A DNA stretch of 64,000 nucleotides from JALOAD01 sp023228995 [NCBI: Candidatus Muiribacterium halophilum] (GTDB taxonomy: Bacteria > Muiribacteriota > Muiribacteriia > Muiribacteriales): positions 1-64,000 of the forward strand of contig JALOAD010000016.1 in the NCBI GenBank assembly GCA_023228995.1, given 5' to 3'. The notes under the pieces were generated by a model. The model was not told the origin of the DNA and did not search any database. It saw only the letters and a program-made list of their open reading frames with translations. The number at the start of each line of letters is the position of its first letter. The stretch's first letter is position 1. Position numbers and translations under genes: made by a program. This document shows positions 15,537-25,197 of the stretch, piece after piece.

Positions 15537-16394
15537 ATGCTAGGTGAAAAAAAAGTTTCAAAAGATGAAAAAATTTATTCATTTGCAGATAAAATTGAAG
15601 AAATTGTAGTTTTAGATAAAGTTCTTATCAAAGATAATGAAGGTCAAGAATTTATTTTAAATTTTCCTTTTCCAATTGGACTTATAGAAAAAAAACTTGG
15701 TATGAGTTGTCGTGTTGAATATATTGCTTTACAAGAAGAAAAAGTAAAAGTTATAGATATAGATGATAAAAATTTCGAGCATTTTTATAAATCTTATGAA
15801 AAATTTAATAGAATAAAAGATGATAGATACTTGAATTTTGTATATTTTCAAGAATTATGCTTTGTAAAAGAAACTAGAAAATATTTATTTAACATTATAT
15901 CTAAAGATAACATTATAGAGGATAAAGAAAGTTATTTTGAAGATGCTATGAAATCCTATACTCTTGATAAATATACAGAATATCTGGATAATATTATTGG
16001 GATATTTTCGTATTATAATATTTCAGAACATTATAATAAAAAAGCTAAATTTAATCAGGCTAAGGCTTTTTTTGAAATAGGTCAATGTAAAAAAGCAGTT
16101 GATATACTCAAAGAACTTACAACTGATGCTGATTATGCAGATTCCGAAACTTATGATCTTTTAGGTAAATGTTATTTTAAAATTGGACAACTTAAGCAAG
16201 CTATTGAATACTCGGCAAGAGCTGTTGAATATAATCAGAATTATTATCAAGCATTTCATAATCTTGCTGTATATTATATAAAAATAAATGATATTCCAAA
16301 TGCAGCAGATTGTTGGAAACAAGTTTTAAAGATTAACAAAGAACATAAAAAAGCTAAAAATAATTTGGCTATAATCAAAAAAAATGTAGGTTAA
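15537..16394 (+). CDS. TPR-repeat protein with N-terminal beta domain
   Basis: A 285-residue cytoplasmic protein. The first 90 residues look beta-rich (EEIVVLDKVLIKDNEGQEF, RVEYIALQEEKVKVIDID). At least three TPRs follow at about 165-280, for example TYDLLGKCYFKIGQLKQAIE and AFHNLAVYYIKINDIPNAA. It probably binds a partner protein. It is 36 bp after the unrecognised gene and 2 bp before the radical SAM gene, so the three may act together. The start ATG has AAAGGAAAA upstream. Confidence 0.65.
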   Translation: MLGEKKVSKDEKIYSFADKIEEIVVLDKVLIKDNEGQEFILNFPFPIGLIEKKLGMSCRVEYIALQEEKVKVIDIDDKNFEHFYKSYEKFNRIKDDRYLNFVYFQELCFVKETRKYLFNIISKDNIIEDKESYFEDAMKSYTLDKYTEYLDNIIGIFSYYNISEHYNKKAKFNQAKAFFEIGQCKKAVDILKELTTDADYADSETYDLLGKCYFKIGQLKQAIEYSARAVEYNQNYYQAFHNLAVYYIKINDIPNAADCWKQVLKINKEHKKAKNNLAIIKKNVG

Positions 16395-16396
16395 AA

Positions 16397-17407
16397 ATGG
16401 GATTAGGTAATAAGAAAGAATATTTAAGCTTTGATATTTTCAAAAAGAAAAGATTTTGGAATTTGATGAAATTCTTATTTATTCCAGGAAAAGGAAAATT
16501 AAATTACTTTCCCTTAAGATACAATATTGATCCTTCAAGTGTTTGCAATCTTAAATGTCCTTATTGTATTCATTGTAAAGATAATGATAATACTAAAATA
16601 AAAAAATCTATAATGAGTATGGAAGATTTTTTAATTATTTTTAATAAAATCAAAGATTATGCATTGTTAATTGAATTTTATAATTTTGGTGAGCCTTTGC
16701 TTAATAAAAATTTACCTGAAATGATAAAAATGTGCAGTGATTTTGGAATTAAAACTAGAATTTCTAGTAATATGAGTGTTGATGTTGGTGAAGATTTTTT
16801 AAGCAGGCTTATTGATTCTGGAATTAACAGAATAACATGTGCTGTTGACGGGCATAATGATGAAATAAATAAAAAATATAGAGTAGGGTCAAATTTTGAT
16901 ATTATAACAAAAAATATAAACACTTTAGTTAAATTAAAAAAAAGTAAAAATGCTAAAAAAACGGTGATTTCATGGAGAACATTGTTATTTGAATGGAATT
17001 ATGCATATAAAGAAGATATAAAGAAAACTGCTATGGAATTTGGTGTTGATGAAATTAATTTTGATCCAGGTAGTTTTATGCTAAATGATCGTAAAGTATC
17101 TTGGGATATTTCTAATAAAAAATGGAAAGATAGTAAAAAAAAGTTTTCAAAAGATATAATTAATAAACAATCAGGAAAAAAATGTAGCTTTTTGTTTAAC
17201 AGTACTATTGTAAATGCAAATGGTAATCTAATTACATGTTGTCTTTCGGGTGAAAAAGAGGCTGAAAACAAAGAATCTCTTGTTTTAAATTCTTTATATG
17301 ATGTTTGGAATTCAAAAGAGTTTATAAATACTCGATTGTATAATCTTGGAATATCAGATGACAGACAAAATATTTTAGAATTATGTAAGAAATGTAGATT
17401 ATTGTAA
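16397..17407 (+). CDS. Radical SAM protein with SPASM-like tail
   Basis: A 336-residue radical SAM enzyme: the cluster motif CNLKCPYC supplies Cys50, Cys54 and Cys57. The C-terminal part holds the cysteines of a SPASM-type auxiliary cluster (KKCSFLF, LITCC, and CKKC at 330-333). This group includes peptide and sugar modifiers and Fe-S maturases; the substrate cannot be read here. The mid-section FYNFGEPLLNKN matches the GGEPLL region of the family. It is 2 bp after the TPR gene. A convergent glycosyltransferase follows, which may hint at envelope work, but this is weak. Confidence 0.85.
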   Translation: MGLGNKKEYLSFDIFKKKRFWNLMKFLFIPGKGKLNYFPLRYNIDPSSVCNLKCPYCIHCKDNDNTKIKKSIMSMEDFLIIFNKIKDYALLIEFYNFGEPLLNKNLPEMIKMCSDFGIKTRISSNMSVDVGEDFLSRLIDSGINRITCAVDGHNDEINKKYRVGSNFDIITKNINTLVKLKKSKNAKKTVISWRTLLFEWNYAYKEDIKKTAMEFGVDEINFDPGSFMLNDRKVSWDISNKKWKDSKKKFSKDIINKQSGKKCSFLFNSTIVNANGNLITCCLSGEKEAENKESLVLNSLYDVWNSKEFINTRLYNLGISDDRQNILELCKKCRLL

Positions 17408-17469
17408 AATTGAATTATTTTAATAAATGACATTTTATTATATTTCTATTAAAGCTCTAAATTATGTAT

Positions 17470-18588
17470 TTAATCAGAGGGTTCAATTATAAAATAATCA
17501 GATATTTTTTTTGCTAATTTTTTTATCGAATGATTTTCTTCAATTTCTTTTCTTAATAAATTCCTGTTTATAAAAGGTTTTGTTAAAATCAAATTTTTAA
17601 TATCATTCTCAAAATCTTGTTTTGTAGTTAAAAAAACACCTTTTCCATCAAGATGTGAAAATAATTCAATAGCACTTTTATTGGAAGTAATTACCGGAAT
17701 ACCCATTGCCATAGGTTCAATTATAACTTTATCAAGCGAACCTGTATCCGATAAGTTTATAATAACATCAAACTTTTTATAAGTTTCAAATATATATTTT
17801 TTTGGAATATTTTTTGAGTAAAAAATATTTTTATAATTAAAATTAAATATTTTATCAAAATATTTTTTATCAATTTCAATCAAAGGTTCTCCAATAATTG
17901 TTAGATTAATATTTTTATTTTCAATTTTATTAAAGACTTCAATCATTTTATGAATATTTTTTGTTTCTGAAATTCTTCCAAAAACTGCAAATTTAGAATA
18001 ATTACATTTCTTATTTTTTATAAATTTGAAAAAATCCGTATTTATACCATGTCCTGTAAATTCAATTTTAGATGTTTTATATTTAAAACTTTCTTTGGAT
18101 GGTGAAAATATTTTATCACTTAATAAAGTTGCTATTTTTAGAGCTTTTGTAACTGAAGAATGAGCATACCAAAAAAGTATTGGAATTTTATAATAAAGTT
18201 TGAATAAAAATATAAACGGTACAAAGTACGCAGCCATATGAACAAAATAACCATTAATTTTATAGTTTTTATGTATTTTAAATAAAATTTTATATAACAA
18301 AATAATTGAAGATAATCTATTGAATTTATCTCTTTTAATTGAAAATACTTTCACATTTTCATTGACTTTAAAATTTGAACTTTTAACTGTTATTACAAAA
18401 ACTTTATCAAAGTAAATAGAAATATTATTTACCCAATCTATACAATGAGATAAAACTTTTGATTTTTCATTCATTTCCATGTTAAATATTAATAAATTCA
18501 TATTTTTTATACTATCAGATATTTCTTTGCTTTTAAATTGTTTTGTCTGCTGGTAAATACTTAAATACTGTTTAATATTCTTTTTCAA
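17470..18588 (-). CDS. Glycosyltransferase family 4-like
   Basis: A GT-B fold glycosyltransferase of about 372 residues. The C-terminal nucleotide-sugar site has the E-x7-E pattern (VIIEPMAMGIPVITSN), preceded by VFGRISETKNIHKMIEVF, typical of GT4. The acceptor half has a YAHSS segment near residue 140. The TTG at 18588 has no ribosome-binding site; an internal ATG at 18501 begins MNLLIFNMEM, more like a family start, but also lacks one. The start is therefore uncertain. It is divergent from the next operon and convergent with the radical SAM gene. Confidence 0.75.
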   Translation of the reverse strand: MKKNIKQYLSIYQQTKQFKSKEISDSIKNMNLLIFNMEMNEKSKVLSHCIDWVNNISIYFDKVFVITVKSSNFKVNENVKVFSIKRDKFNRLSSIILLYKILFKIHKNYKINGYFVHMAAYFVPFIFLFKLYYKIPILFWYAHSSVTKALKIATLLSDKIFSPSKESFKYKTSKIEFTGHGINTDFFKFIKNKKCNYSKFAVFGRISETKNIHKMIEVFNKIENKNINLTIIGEPLIEIDKKYFDKIFNFNYKNIFYSKNIPKKYIFETYKKFDVIINLSDTGSLDKVIIEPMAMGIPVITSNKSAIELFSHLDGKGVFLTTKQDFENDIKNLILTKPFINRNLLRKEIEENHSIKKLAKKISDYFIIEPSD

Positions 18589-18625
18589 GTCGATTAGTTA
18601 GTAATAACGCTTTTGAGAGGGTGAT

Positions 18626-19969
18626 ATGAAAATAAAAAGAATATTTATATTGTTTTTAATATTATTTTCTTTACTTTCTTATTCAGCTCCATCAGCTCTT
18701 TTCAAAGGTTATATATTCGATAGAAAAAGTAAATATCCAGTTGTTAACGCTGAAATTGAGTGTGGCGGAAAAATAACTTTTTCTGATTCTAAAGGGTATT
18801 TTGAACTTAAAAATCTTATTATTGGAAATCTTATAATTCGTGTTAAAGCAAATGATTTTATGGATTATAATGATATTGTTAAAATTACTCATGGGAGTAA
18901 TTCTCAAAACTTTTTTCTTGAAAACAAACCGATAATGGTAAAAGCTCGAGGTATTATCGAAAACGAGGATACAGGCCTTGGAGTTAGTAATATTAATATT
19001 TCTTTTGATAATATAATGGGTCAAACAGATGAATTTGGGGAATTTTTTATTAACAATCTTAATCCAGGTAAATATATTGTAAAAATACAACATTCAGATT
19101 ATGAAAAATATTTAGAAGAAATTACTATAAATGAGGCTAATGTTAATAATTTTAAGTTTTTTTTAAAACCGCTTATTAGATATGGGAAAATAATTGGTGA
19201 GATTAGAAATATTGAAGGTGATCTTGTTTTAAATGCACAGGTTTCTGTTGGGAATAATCAGCCTGTTAATGTATCTGGCGGCAAATATGTTTTTGAGGAT
19301 ATTGTTCGTGGAAAACACAGAATTGTAATATATTCAGATTCTTATGAACCACATGAAGAATATGTTGTTGTGGAGGAAAGTTCTAAAATAAGGACTATTT
19401 TAAAAAAAGATCCTGATTTTAGATATGGAGAGTTTGAAAAAAGAAGAAAAGATAATAAAGAAATAAATAATATTGTAAATAGTGTAAAAGGTAGTCTTGA
19501 AGGAGTTGTAAGAGATGCTCAATCATTTAAATTTATATCTGGTGTTACTATTACAATTGAAGATAAATACACAGTTTCAGGTAAAGATGGTTCTTATTAT
19601 TTTCATGATATAATTCCTGGTGAATATACAATGAGTATTATTTCAAGCGATTATGGTGTTTATAATGCTGATATTATAATAAGACCTGGAGCAGGAATAT
19701 TTAATATATCTCTTGCTTATGAAAATAAAGATTCACTTATTTTTGGTAAAGTTTATGACAAAAAAACTCAAAAACCTGTAATTGGAGCAAAAGTAGTTAT
19801 TGGAAATAAAGAATTAAAAACTGATGAAAAAGGTTTTTATCAGTTAAAAGTTGATCTTGATGATTATGTTGAGGTTAAAGTTTATATTGGTCATATTATG
19901 TTTTTTAGAAAAGTTGTTTATATTAATTCTAATAAAATAAAAAATGATATTTTTCTTGAGGTAGAATAA
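18626..19969 (+). CDS. Exported carboxypeptidase-regulatory-like repeat protein
   Basis: A 447-residue protein with a signal peptide (MKIKRIFILFLILFSLLSYS) and about five beta-sandwich repeats of the CarboxypepD_reg kind. Each repeat has the outline G-x-hydrophobic-x-D-x(6)-P-V/I-x-G/N-A-x-V, then D-x-x-G-x-F/Y, as in KGYIFDRKSKYPVVNAEIEC and KVYDKKTQKPVIGAKVVIG. Such domains serve as spacers or binding modules on the cell surface. Its stop overlaps the GspF/PilC start by one base, so it likely belongs to the type IV filament operon. GAGAGGG precedes the ATG. Confidence 0.75.
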   Translation: MKIKRIFILFLILFSLLSYSAPSALFKGYIFDRKSKYPVVNAEIECGGKITFSDSKGYFELKNLIIGNLIIRVKANDFMDYNDIVKITHGSNSQNFFLENKPIMVKARGIIENEDTGLGVSNINISFDNIMGQTDEFGEFFINNLNPGKYIVKIQHSDYEKYLEEITINEANVNNFKFFLKPLIRYGKIIGEIRNIEGDLVLNAQVSVGNNQPVNVSGGKYVFEDIVRGKHRIVIYSDSYEPHEEYVVVEESSKIRTILKKDPDFRYGEFEKRRKDNKEINNIVNSVKGSLEGVVRDAQSFKFISGVTITIEDKYTVSGKDGSYYFHDIIPGEYTMSIISSDYGVYNADIIIRPGAGIFNISLAYENKDSLIFGKVYDKKTQKPVIGAKVVIGNKELKTDEKGFYQLKVDLDDYVEVKVYIGHIMFFRKVVYINSNKIKNDIFLEVE

Positions 19970-21183
19970 TGCCTACATACTTTTATACTGCAATGAATGC
20001 AGAAAATATAAGAGTTACTGGTAAAATAACTGTTCCAAATGTTGAAAATTTGAAAAAAGTTCTTATAGAAAAAAGACAAAAACTTGTATCTATATATGAA
20101 TCTCCAATAAAAAGTGTATGGCAATGGAGTACAGTATCTGATAGAAATATACTTCTTTTTACAAGATATTTTGCATCTTTAATAAAAGCTGGTATATCTG
20201 CTTTTAAATCAATAAATATTCTTTATAAACAAGAAAAAAATCTTAGATTAAAAGAAACACTTGGAGTAATTTCTCATGATGTAGAGAACGGAAGTGCCTT
20301 ATACGAAGCTTTTTCAAGGTTTCCAGGAATGTTTGATAAAGTTTACATTGGACTTTTAAGAACTGGTGAAGAAAGTGGTAGATTATATGAACTTTTGGAA
20401 AAATGCTCAGATCTTATTGAAACAAGAATTGTAGTAAAAAGGAAGATAATAGCCATAGTTTCATATCCAGCGATAATTTTATTGCTTATATTAATACTAG
20501 TATTTGTTATATTTATGCAGATTGTACCTAAATTTCAGACTTTATATGGACAAATGGGTCTTACGCTTGATGCATTGCCACTTATTACAAAGGTTGTTAT
20601 TGGGGTAGCTGATTTTATTCGTACTTATTTTTTTTATGAATTAGGTTTTATTGTGCTTTTTGCAGGTGTGTTTTTTCAAATATATTCAACTAAAGCCGGT
20701 AAACTTAGAATTGACAGACTATTTGTAAAAATACCTATTATTAAAGATATTATTATTAAATATTATATTGCAAGATTTTCAAGAAATCTTAGTATTCTTT
20801 TTGAAAGTGGTTTTTCAATTATTATTGCTTTTGAAAGATCTGATGAAATTGTTACAAATTTAGCAGTTAAAGAAAATCTTATAAGAGTTAAAAAAAATAT
20901 CGAGCGAGGAAATACGGTAAGTGAAGCTTTTGCAAGTGTTACAATGATACCTGAAATTTCTCGTGAAATGATATCAATTGGTGAACAAACAGCAAATTTT
21001 GATAAAATGCTTATAAATATAGCTGAATTTTATGAAAAAGATCTTGATTATGTGACAGAGACCTTTATGAACTGGATTGAACCGACGATAATAATAGTGT
21101 TAGGTTTTTTTGTTGGAACTATATTGTTATCAATATATTTGCCAGTATTCTCACTAGCAAGCAATATGAAGATGAATATATAA
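19969..21183 (+). CDS. Type IV pilus/type II secretion platform protein (GspF/PilC)
   Basis: A 404-residue inner-membrane platform protein with two T2SSF domains (about 55-180 and 260-385). The first has LLFTRYFASLIKAGISAFKS and a GEESGRL motif, and the second has FSRNLSILFESGFSI and MISIGEQTANFDKML. Three membrane helices lie at about 165-190, 215-240 and 375-398. It couples the cytoplasmic ATPase to pilin insertion. No ATPase gene (GspE/PilB) is in this window, so it is probably elsewhere. The PilQ-like secretin and a pilin follow. Confidence 0.92.
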   Translation: MPTYFYTAMNAENIRVTGKITVPNVENLKKVLIEKRQKLVSIYESPIKSVWQWSTVSDRNILLFTRYFASLIKAGISAFKSINILYKQEKNLRLKETLGVISHDVENGSALYEAFSRFPGMFDKVYIGLLRTGEESGRLYELLEKCSDLIETRIVVKRKIIAIVSYPAIILLLILILVFVIFMQIVPKFQTLYGQMGLTLDALPLITKVVIGVADFIRTYFFYELGFIVLFAGVFFQIYSTKAGKLRIDRLFVKIPIIKDIIIKYYIARFSRNLSILFESGFSIIIAFERSDEIVTNLAVKENLIRVKKNIERGNTVSEAFASVTMIPEISREMISIGEQTANFDKMLINIAEFYEKDLDYVTETFMNWIEPTIIIVLGFFVGTILLSIYLPVFSLASNMKMNI

Positions 21184-21241
21184 ATATAAGTTGCAGAATA
21201 TTTTTATAAAAATATTTTGTAAATAAAGAGAGAGGAAATAT

Positions 21242-23065
21242 ATGAATAAAGTAACAAAAGTGCTATTGATAATACTTCTTACCGCACTTTTTGTGTTTGG
21301 TGGAGAAGCTAATGAAATATTTCTTAAAAATATAGAAATAATTAATGATGAAAACAATTCTCAAATAATTATTGAGTTTGATAATATAGTTAATAATTTT
21401 TCAAATACAATTAAAGGTAATAATCTAGTTATAGATATTCCTGATAGTTATCTTTCAATGCTTGATATACCTATAAAATCTACTATTTCAGATATTAATA
21501 TAATACAACCTATGCAATTAAAAAAAACTCCACCAGTTACAAGAGTTATTTGTGTGTGGAAAAATCTTAAAGAACATACAGTTGAAGCAAAAAACAATAA
21601 AATTGTTATTTTATTAAAGGGTAATCAGACAAAAGAAGAAAATATTGAAGATATTTTAATAAAAGAATTAGGTCATGATAGAAGACTTGATGAGTGTATT
21701 GAATGTAATGATGATGAACACGATTATGTTGAAAGTATTAAAAATGAAAATACTAATTATAATGTTCAAAAAACTGTTTCTAAACCAGATAATTCATTTA
21801 AAACTGAAAATATAAATTTTAACTTTTCCGGAATGAGTTTAAGAGAAATATTTGAGACTTTATCAAATCTTACAGGATTAAATATTATTATAGATGGTGA
21901 GGTTAAAGAAAGAAATCTTAATCTTTATATTCAGGAATTACCTGTAAATGAAGCTCTTGATCTTGTTGTTGCCTCATCAGGACTTGCTATGAATAGATTT
22001 AATGAAAATACTTGGATAATATCTGAAAAAGATAAATCAAGAGAAATTCATCAGAAAAAAAATCAATCTATTTTTAGACTTGTTAATGCTGAAGCTGATA
22101 AAGTGCTTGAATTGATATCTTCTAATACAGTTTTAAGTCAAAAAATTAAAATTGAAAATTTAAGTATTGATAAAAGAATAAATGCAATTCTTGCTTATGA
22201 TACTCAAGAAAACCTTAGACTTCTTGAAAAGATAATTTCTGATTTTGATAAAAAAAATGGTCAAGTTACTATAGAATTACATATTGTTGAGATGAAAAGA
22301 GAAGATCTTAATAATTTTGGTCTTTCTTTTGATCAATTTCCTTTAACACCACAAAGTATAGATGTTTTGAATATTCCATCAAATATTAGTATATATAGCA
22401 AATTGGAAGCTTTGGAAAGTCAGGAAAAAGCCAATATACTTTCTTCTCCAAAAATAAGAGTAGTTCATAGAAAAACTGCAAAAATTGAAATTGGAGATGA
22501 AATTCCTGTTCCTTATTATACTTATGAGGAAGCTCATAAATATGTTACAGAAGGAGCTATAAATAATTTGAGAGTTATAGAACCTCTTAAAAAATTTGAA
22601 AAAGCTAATGTTGGCATAACTTTAGAAGTTACTCCATATATACATGATAATTCAGAAGTTAGTATGGATTTGAATATTGATGTTTCCGACCTGTTAAAAA
22701 TTGATAATGATGGTCAACTTTATACTTCTACTAGAAATACAACTACTTTTGTTAGACTTAAAGATAGAGAAACAGCTGTATTAGGTGGATTAATTAAACA
22801 AGAAGAAAGAAATGAAGATTCAAGAATACCTGGATTTCAGAGAATTCCTATATTAAGGTCTTTGTTTAAAAATAAAAGAGTTTCTAAAAAAAATATGGAA
22901 ATGCTTATGTTTATTACACCATATTTTGTGAATGGTGAAAATAACGAAGAATATACAGTTAGTAAAAATTCAAATTTAAATAAAAAAGATAATTCAAATA
23001 ATTTGAAAAAAGTCGATAATGAGTATTATAATGTTATTGGTGATTTGAGAAAAGTGTCGCAATAA
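21242..23065 (+). CDS. Outer-membrane secretin (PilQ/GspD-like)
   Basis: A 607-residue secretin that forms the outer-membrane gate of a type IV filament or type II secretion system. After the signal peptide an AMIN-like beta domain (about 25-127) suggests a PilQ type. An STN/secretin-N region is at about 190-262 (FSGMSLREIFETLSNLTGLN), and the secretin barrel at about 385-560 (NILSSPKIRVVH, TTTFVRLKDRETAVLGGLIK). A short Asn/Lys-rich tail follows. GAGAGAGG precedes the ATG. It is 58 bp after the platform gene. The N-terminal domain may bind peptidoglycan. Confidence 0.92.
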   Translation: MNKVTKVLLIILLTALFVFGGEANEIFLKNIEIINDENNSQIIIEFDNIVNNFSNTIKGNNLVIDIPDSYLSMLDIPIKSTISDINIIQPMQLKKTPPVTRVICVWKNLKEHTVEAKNNKIVILLKGNQTKEENIEDILIKELGHDRRLDECIECNDDEHDYVESIKNENTNYNVQKTVSKPDNSFKTENINFNFSGMSLREIFETLSNLTGLNIIIDGEVKERNLNLYIQELPVNEALDLVVASSGLAMNRFNENTWIISEKDKSREIHQKKNQSIFRLVNAEADKVLELISSNTVLSQKIKIENLSIDKRINAILAYDTQENLRLLEKIISDFDKKNGQVTIELHIVEMKREDLNNFGLSFDQFPLTPQSIDVLNIPSNISIYSKLEALESQEKANILSSPKIRVVHRKTAKIEIGDEIPVPYYTYEEAHKYVTEGAINNLRVIEPLKKFEKANVGITLEVTPYIHDNSEVSMDLNIDVSDLLKIDNDGQLYTSTRNTTTFVRLKDRETAVLGGLIKQEERNEDSRIPGFQRIPILRSLFKNKRVSKKNMEMLMFITPYFVNGENNEEYTVSKNSNLNKKDNSNNLKKVDNEYYNVIGDLRKVSQ

Positions 23066-23140
23066 ATGAACCGGTCACCTAAAATCATTTTTTTGTCTTA
23101 AGTTTGATATTTAATGTAATAAAAAAAGTTTTTTTGGTTA

Positions 23141-23167
23141 TTGACAAAAAATAAAAAAAACTATAAC
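23141..23167 (+). promoter_or_regulatory. Promoter of pseudopilin gene
   Basis: Consensus TTGACA (23141-23146) with TATAAC (23162-23167), spacer 15, slightly short. It lies in the 178-bp gap before the pilin and fits a separately expressed abundant product. Confidence 0.5.
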
Positions 23168-23243
23168 ATATTATTTATATGTAATGTTTTTATATTAAGG
23201 TTATCATAAGGGATAGTCTTAAAAAAACAAGGAGGTCGTTTAT

Positions 23244-24260
23244 ATGACTAAAAAAGGTTTTTCACTAGTTGAACTAGTAATTGCACTTGGAATCGTTATT
23301 ATTATGACAGGTGCTGCAGCTTTATACTTGGGAGATATTTATTTTAAATCTCAGGTTGCTAAATCACTTGGTGACATGGAAACAATTGCTAATTCACTAC
23401 TTCTACACGATACTGAAAACGGAGCAAATTTATTTGAAACAGATTTACCAGGTTATGTAGGAACTGCAAGTTGGTATAAAGAAAAAGATACTCTTAGAAA
23501 ACTTCTAGGTAATTATCTTGCAGTTTTACCTTCAGATCCATGGGGAAATACTTACAAAGTAAATGCTTATGCTGGTTGGGTAAAAACTTATGCTTCAGAT
23601 TTTAAAATTGGTGGAACTTCAAAATATGAAAAAGATATTACTACATATTATCTTCCAGATGATCTTGCAGTTTCTAAAGTAAGAGTTCAGGATAATAATG
23701 CTAACCTTAAAGTTGATACTAACGATACTTTGATGGTTTTCTTTACTAAATCAGTAAGACCTAATAGTACAACAGTTGCTGTACTTAATGAAAATCCAGT
23801 AGCTTCCAGAAGACTTATTACTATTGGTGGTTTAGCTGGTGATGATGCAACTGGTTGGTTTCAATATCAGGATTTCATAGGTAGTATGCCTAATGGAACT
23901 GAAACAGATCTTGCTACTGGTGGTCCGATTGTAGGTGCTCAATATTCAAGACCTAATGACTCACCATTTACTTATAATATTTTCTCAAGAAGTTTAAACG
24001 GAAATCTTGCAGGAATTGCTGGTGCTGATGACTTTTTGACAGTATGGAAAATTGGTAATGAAGTTTATATTCCAACTGGAGTTTTTGCTAATGGTGCAGT
24101 TGGTGGAGATAATAGAGGAATGGCTTATGTAATCTGGGAATCAACTCAAGGTTATTTAAGTGGTTATAAAACTGTTGGTGAAAAAAACAAACTTTATCTT
24201 CTAAAACAGGCTGGAGAAACAGCAAAAAGAACAGTTACTTTTAGAACATTACTTGACTAA
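23244..24260 (+). CDS. Type IV pilin/pseudopilin with long C-terminal region
   Basis: A 338-residue prepilin. The leader MTKKG is followed by FSLVELVIALGIVIIMTGAA, so PilD-type peptidase cleaves after Gly5 and leaves the conserved Glu5. Residues to about 110 match the GspG-like core, including LPSDPWGNTYKVNAY. The remainder, more than 200 residues, is an extra domain with Asp/Asn-rich stretches (VRVQDNNANLKVDTNDT) and many glycines. Major pseudopilins are usually about 140-170 residues. Strong ribosome-binding site (AAGGAGG), own promoter and strong terminator point to high expression. Confidence 0.88.
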   Translation: MTKKGFSLVELVIALGIVIIMTGAAALYLGDIYFKSQVAKSLGDMETIANSLLLHDTENGANLFETDLPGYVGTASWYKEKDTLRKLLGNYLAVLPSDPWGNTYKVNAYAGWVKTYASDFKIGGTSKYEKDITTYYLPDDLAVSKVRVQDNNANLKVDTNDTLMVFFTKSVRPNSTTVAVLNENPVASRRLITIGGLAGDDATGWFQYQDFIGSMPNGTETDLATGGPIVGAQYSRPNDSPFTYNIFSRSLNGNLAGIAGADDFLTVWKIGNEVYIPTGVFANGAVGGDNRGMAYVIWESTQGYLSGYKTVGEKNKLYLLKQAGETAKRTVTFRTLLD

Positions 24261-24278
24261 TTTTAATTAGTTATAAAT

Positions 24279-24309
24279 AAAAGCGGTCATTGCGACCGCT
24301 TTTTTTTTT
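24279..24309 (+). terminator. Rho-independent terminator after pilin
   Basis: Stem AAGCGGTC/GACCGCTT with an ATTGC loop and a ten-T tail, 20 bp after the pilin stop. It isolates the pilin from the glycan cluster. Confidence 0.92.
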
Positions 24310-24342
24310 GAAAAAAAAACAAGCTTAATCTATAATCAATTT

Positions 24343-25197
24343 ATGAAAGAATTATTAACTCTTGTAATACCAGTTTATAATGAAGAAAAAGCTTTAAATA
24401 TTTTAATTGAAAAATTTGTAGAATTAGAAAAAATGTTAAATATAATATTTGTAGATGATTTTTCATACGATAATTCAAGATTAATGTTAAAAGAAAAAGA
24501 TTTTAATGTAATTTCTCATCCTTATAATAAAGGTTATGGTGCTAGTTTGAAGACTGGGATTAGAAATGCAAAAACTCCTTATATTTGTATTATGGATGCG
24601 GATTTTCAGCATAGAATTGAAGATTTATGGAAACTTACCCAATATATGAATGATTTTGATACAGTAATTGGTGCAAGATCATCTGAATCTCATTTTCCTT
24701 TATTTCGCAGACCTGGTAAATTTTTAATTAACAAATTTGCTTCTTATGTAGCAGGATTTAAAATAAAAGATATTAATTCAGGATTAAGAATATTTAAAAA
24801 AAATGATATTGAAAGATTTATTGATATACTTCCTAATGGTTTTTCATTTACAACGACTTCAACTTTGCTTTTTATAAAATCTGGTTATTCAATAAAATAC
24901 ATACCTGTTACTGTTGAAAAAAGAGTTGGAAAAAGCAGTGTAAAAATAAAAGATGGAATTCGTACTTTACTTTTAATATTAAAAACTTTAATGCTTTTCT
25001 GTCCTTTAAAATTTTTTGTTCCTTTATCAGCGTTTCTGCTTTTTAGTGGATTTGGATTTATTGGTCTTGAATTTTACTTATATAATATTATTAATGTATC
25101 AACATCTGCTTTGCTACTTTTTATAAGTTCTCTTCTTGTGTTTCTTTTTGGTATGATAAGCGAGCAGATTTCTCAGCTTAAAAGGATTACAAGATAA
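24343..25197 (+). CDS. Family 2 glycosyltransferase with C-terminal membrane helices
   Basis: A 284-residue GT2 enzyme of the dolichyl/polyprenyl-phosphate hexose synthase type. Motifs are IPVYNEEKALNILIEKF at the start, VDDFSYDNS, and the metal-binding DAD in CIMDADFQHRIED (residue about 85). Two membrane helices lie at about 218-240 and 250-272. Such enzymes load a sugar on undecaprenyl phosphate for use by GT-C transferases, which fits the DUF2723 and GT-C-like genes below. The next gene starts directly after its stop. Confidence 0.88.
   Translation: MKELLTLVIPVYNEEKALNILIEKFVELEKMLNIIFVDDFSYDNSRLMLKEKDFNVISHPYNKGYGASLKTGIRNAKTPYICIMDADFQHRIEDLWKLTQYMNDFDTVIGARSSESHFPLFRRPGKFLINKFASYVAGFKIKDINSGLRIFKKNDIERFIDILPNGFSFTTTSTLLFIKSGYSIKYIPVTVEKRVGKSSVKIKDGIRTLLLILKTLMLFCPLKFFVPLSAFLLFSGFGFIGLEFYLYNIINVSTSALLLFISSLLVFLFGMISEQISQLKRITR

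Noticed and set aside
17460-17480. TATTTAATCAGAGG occurs both here and at 58747-58760
   Set aside because: A 14-bp match in AT-rich DNA, and one copy is in a coding region; probably chance.
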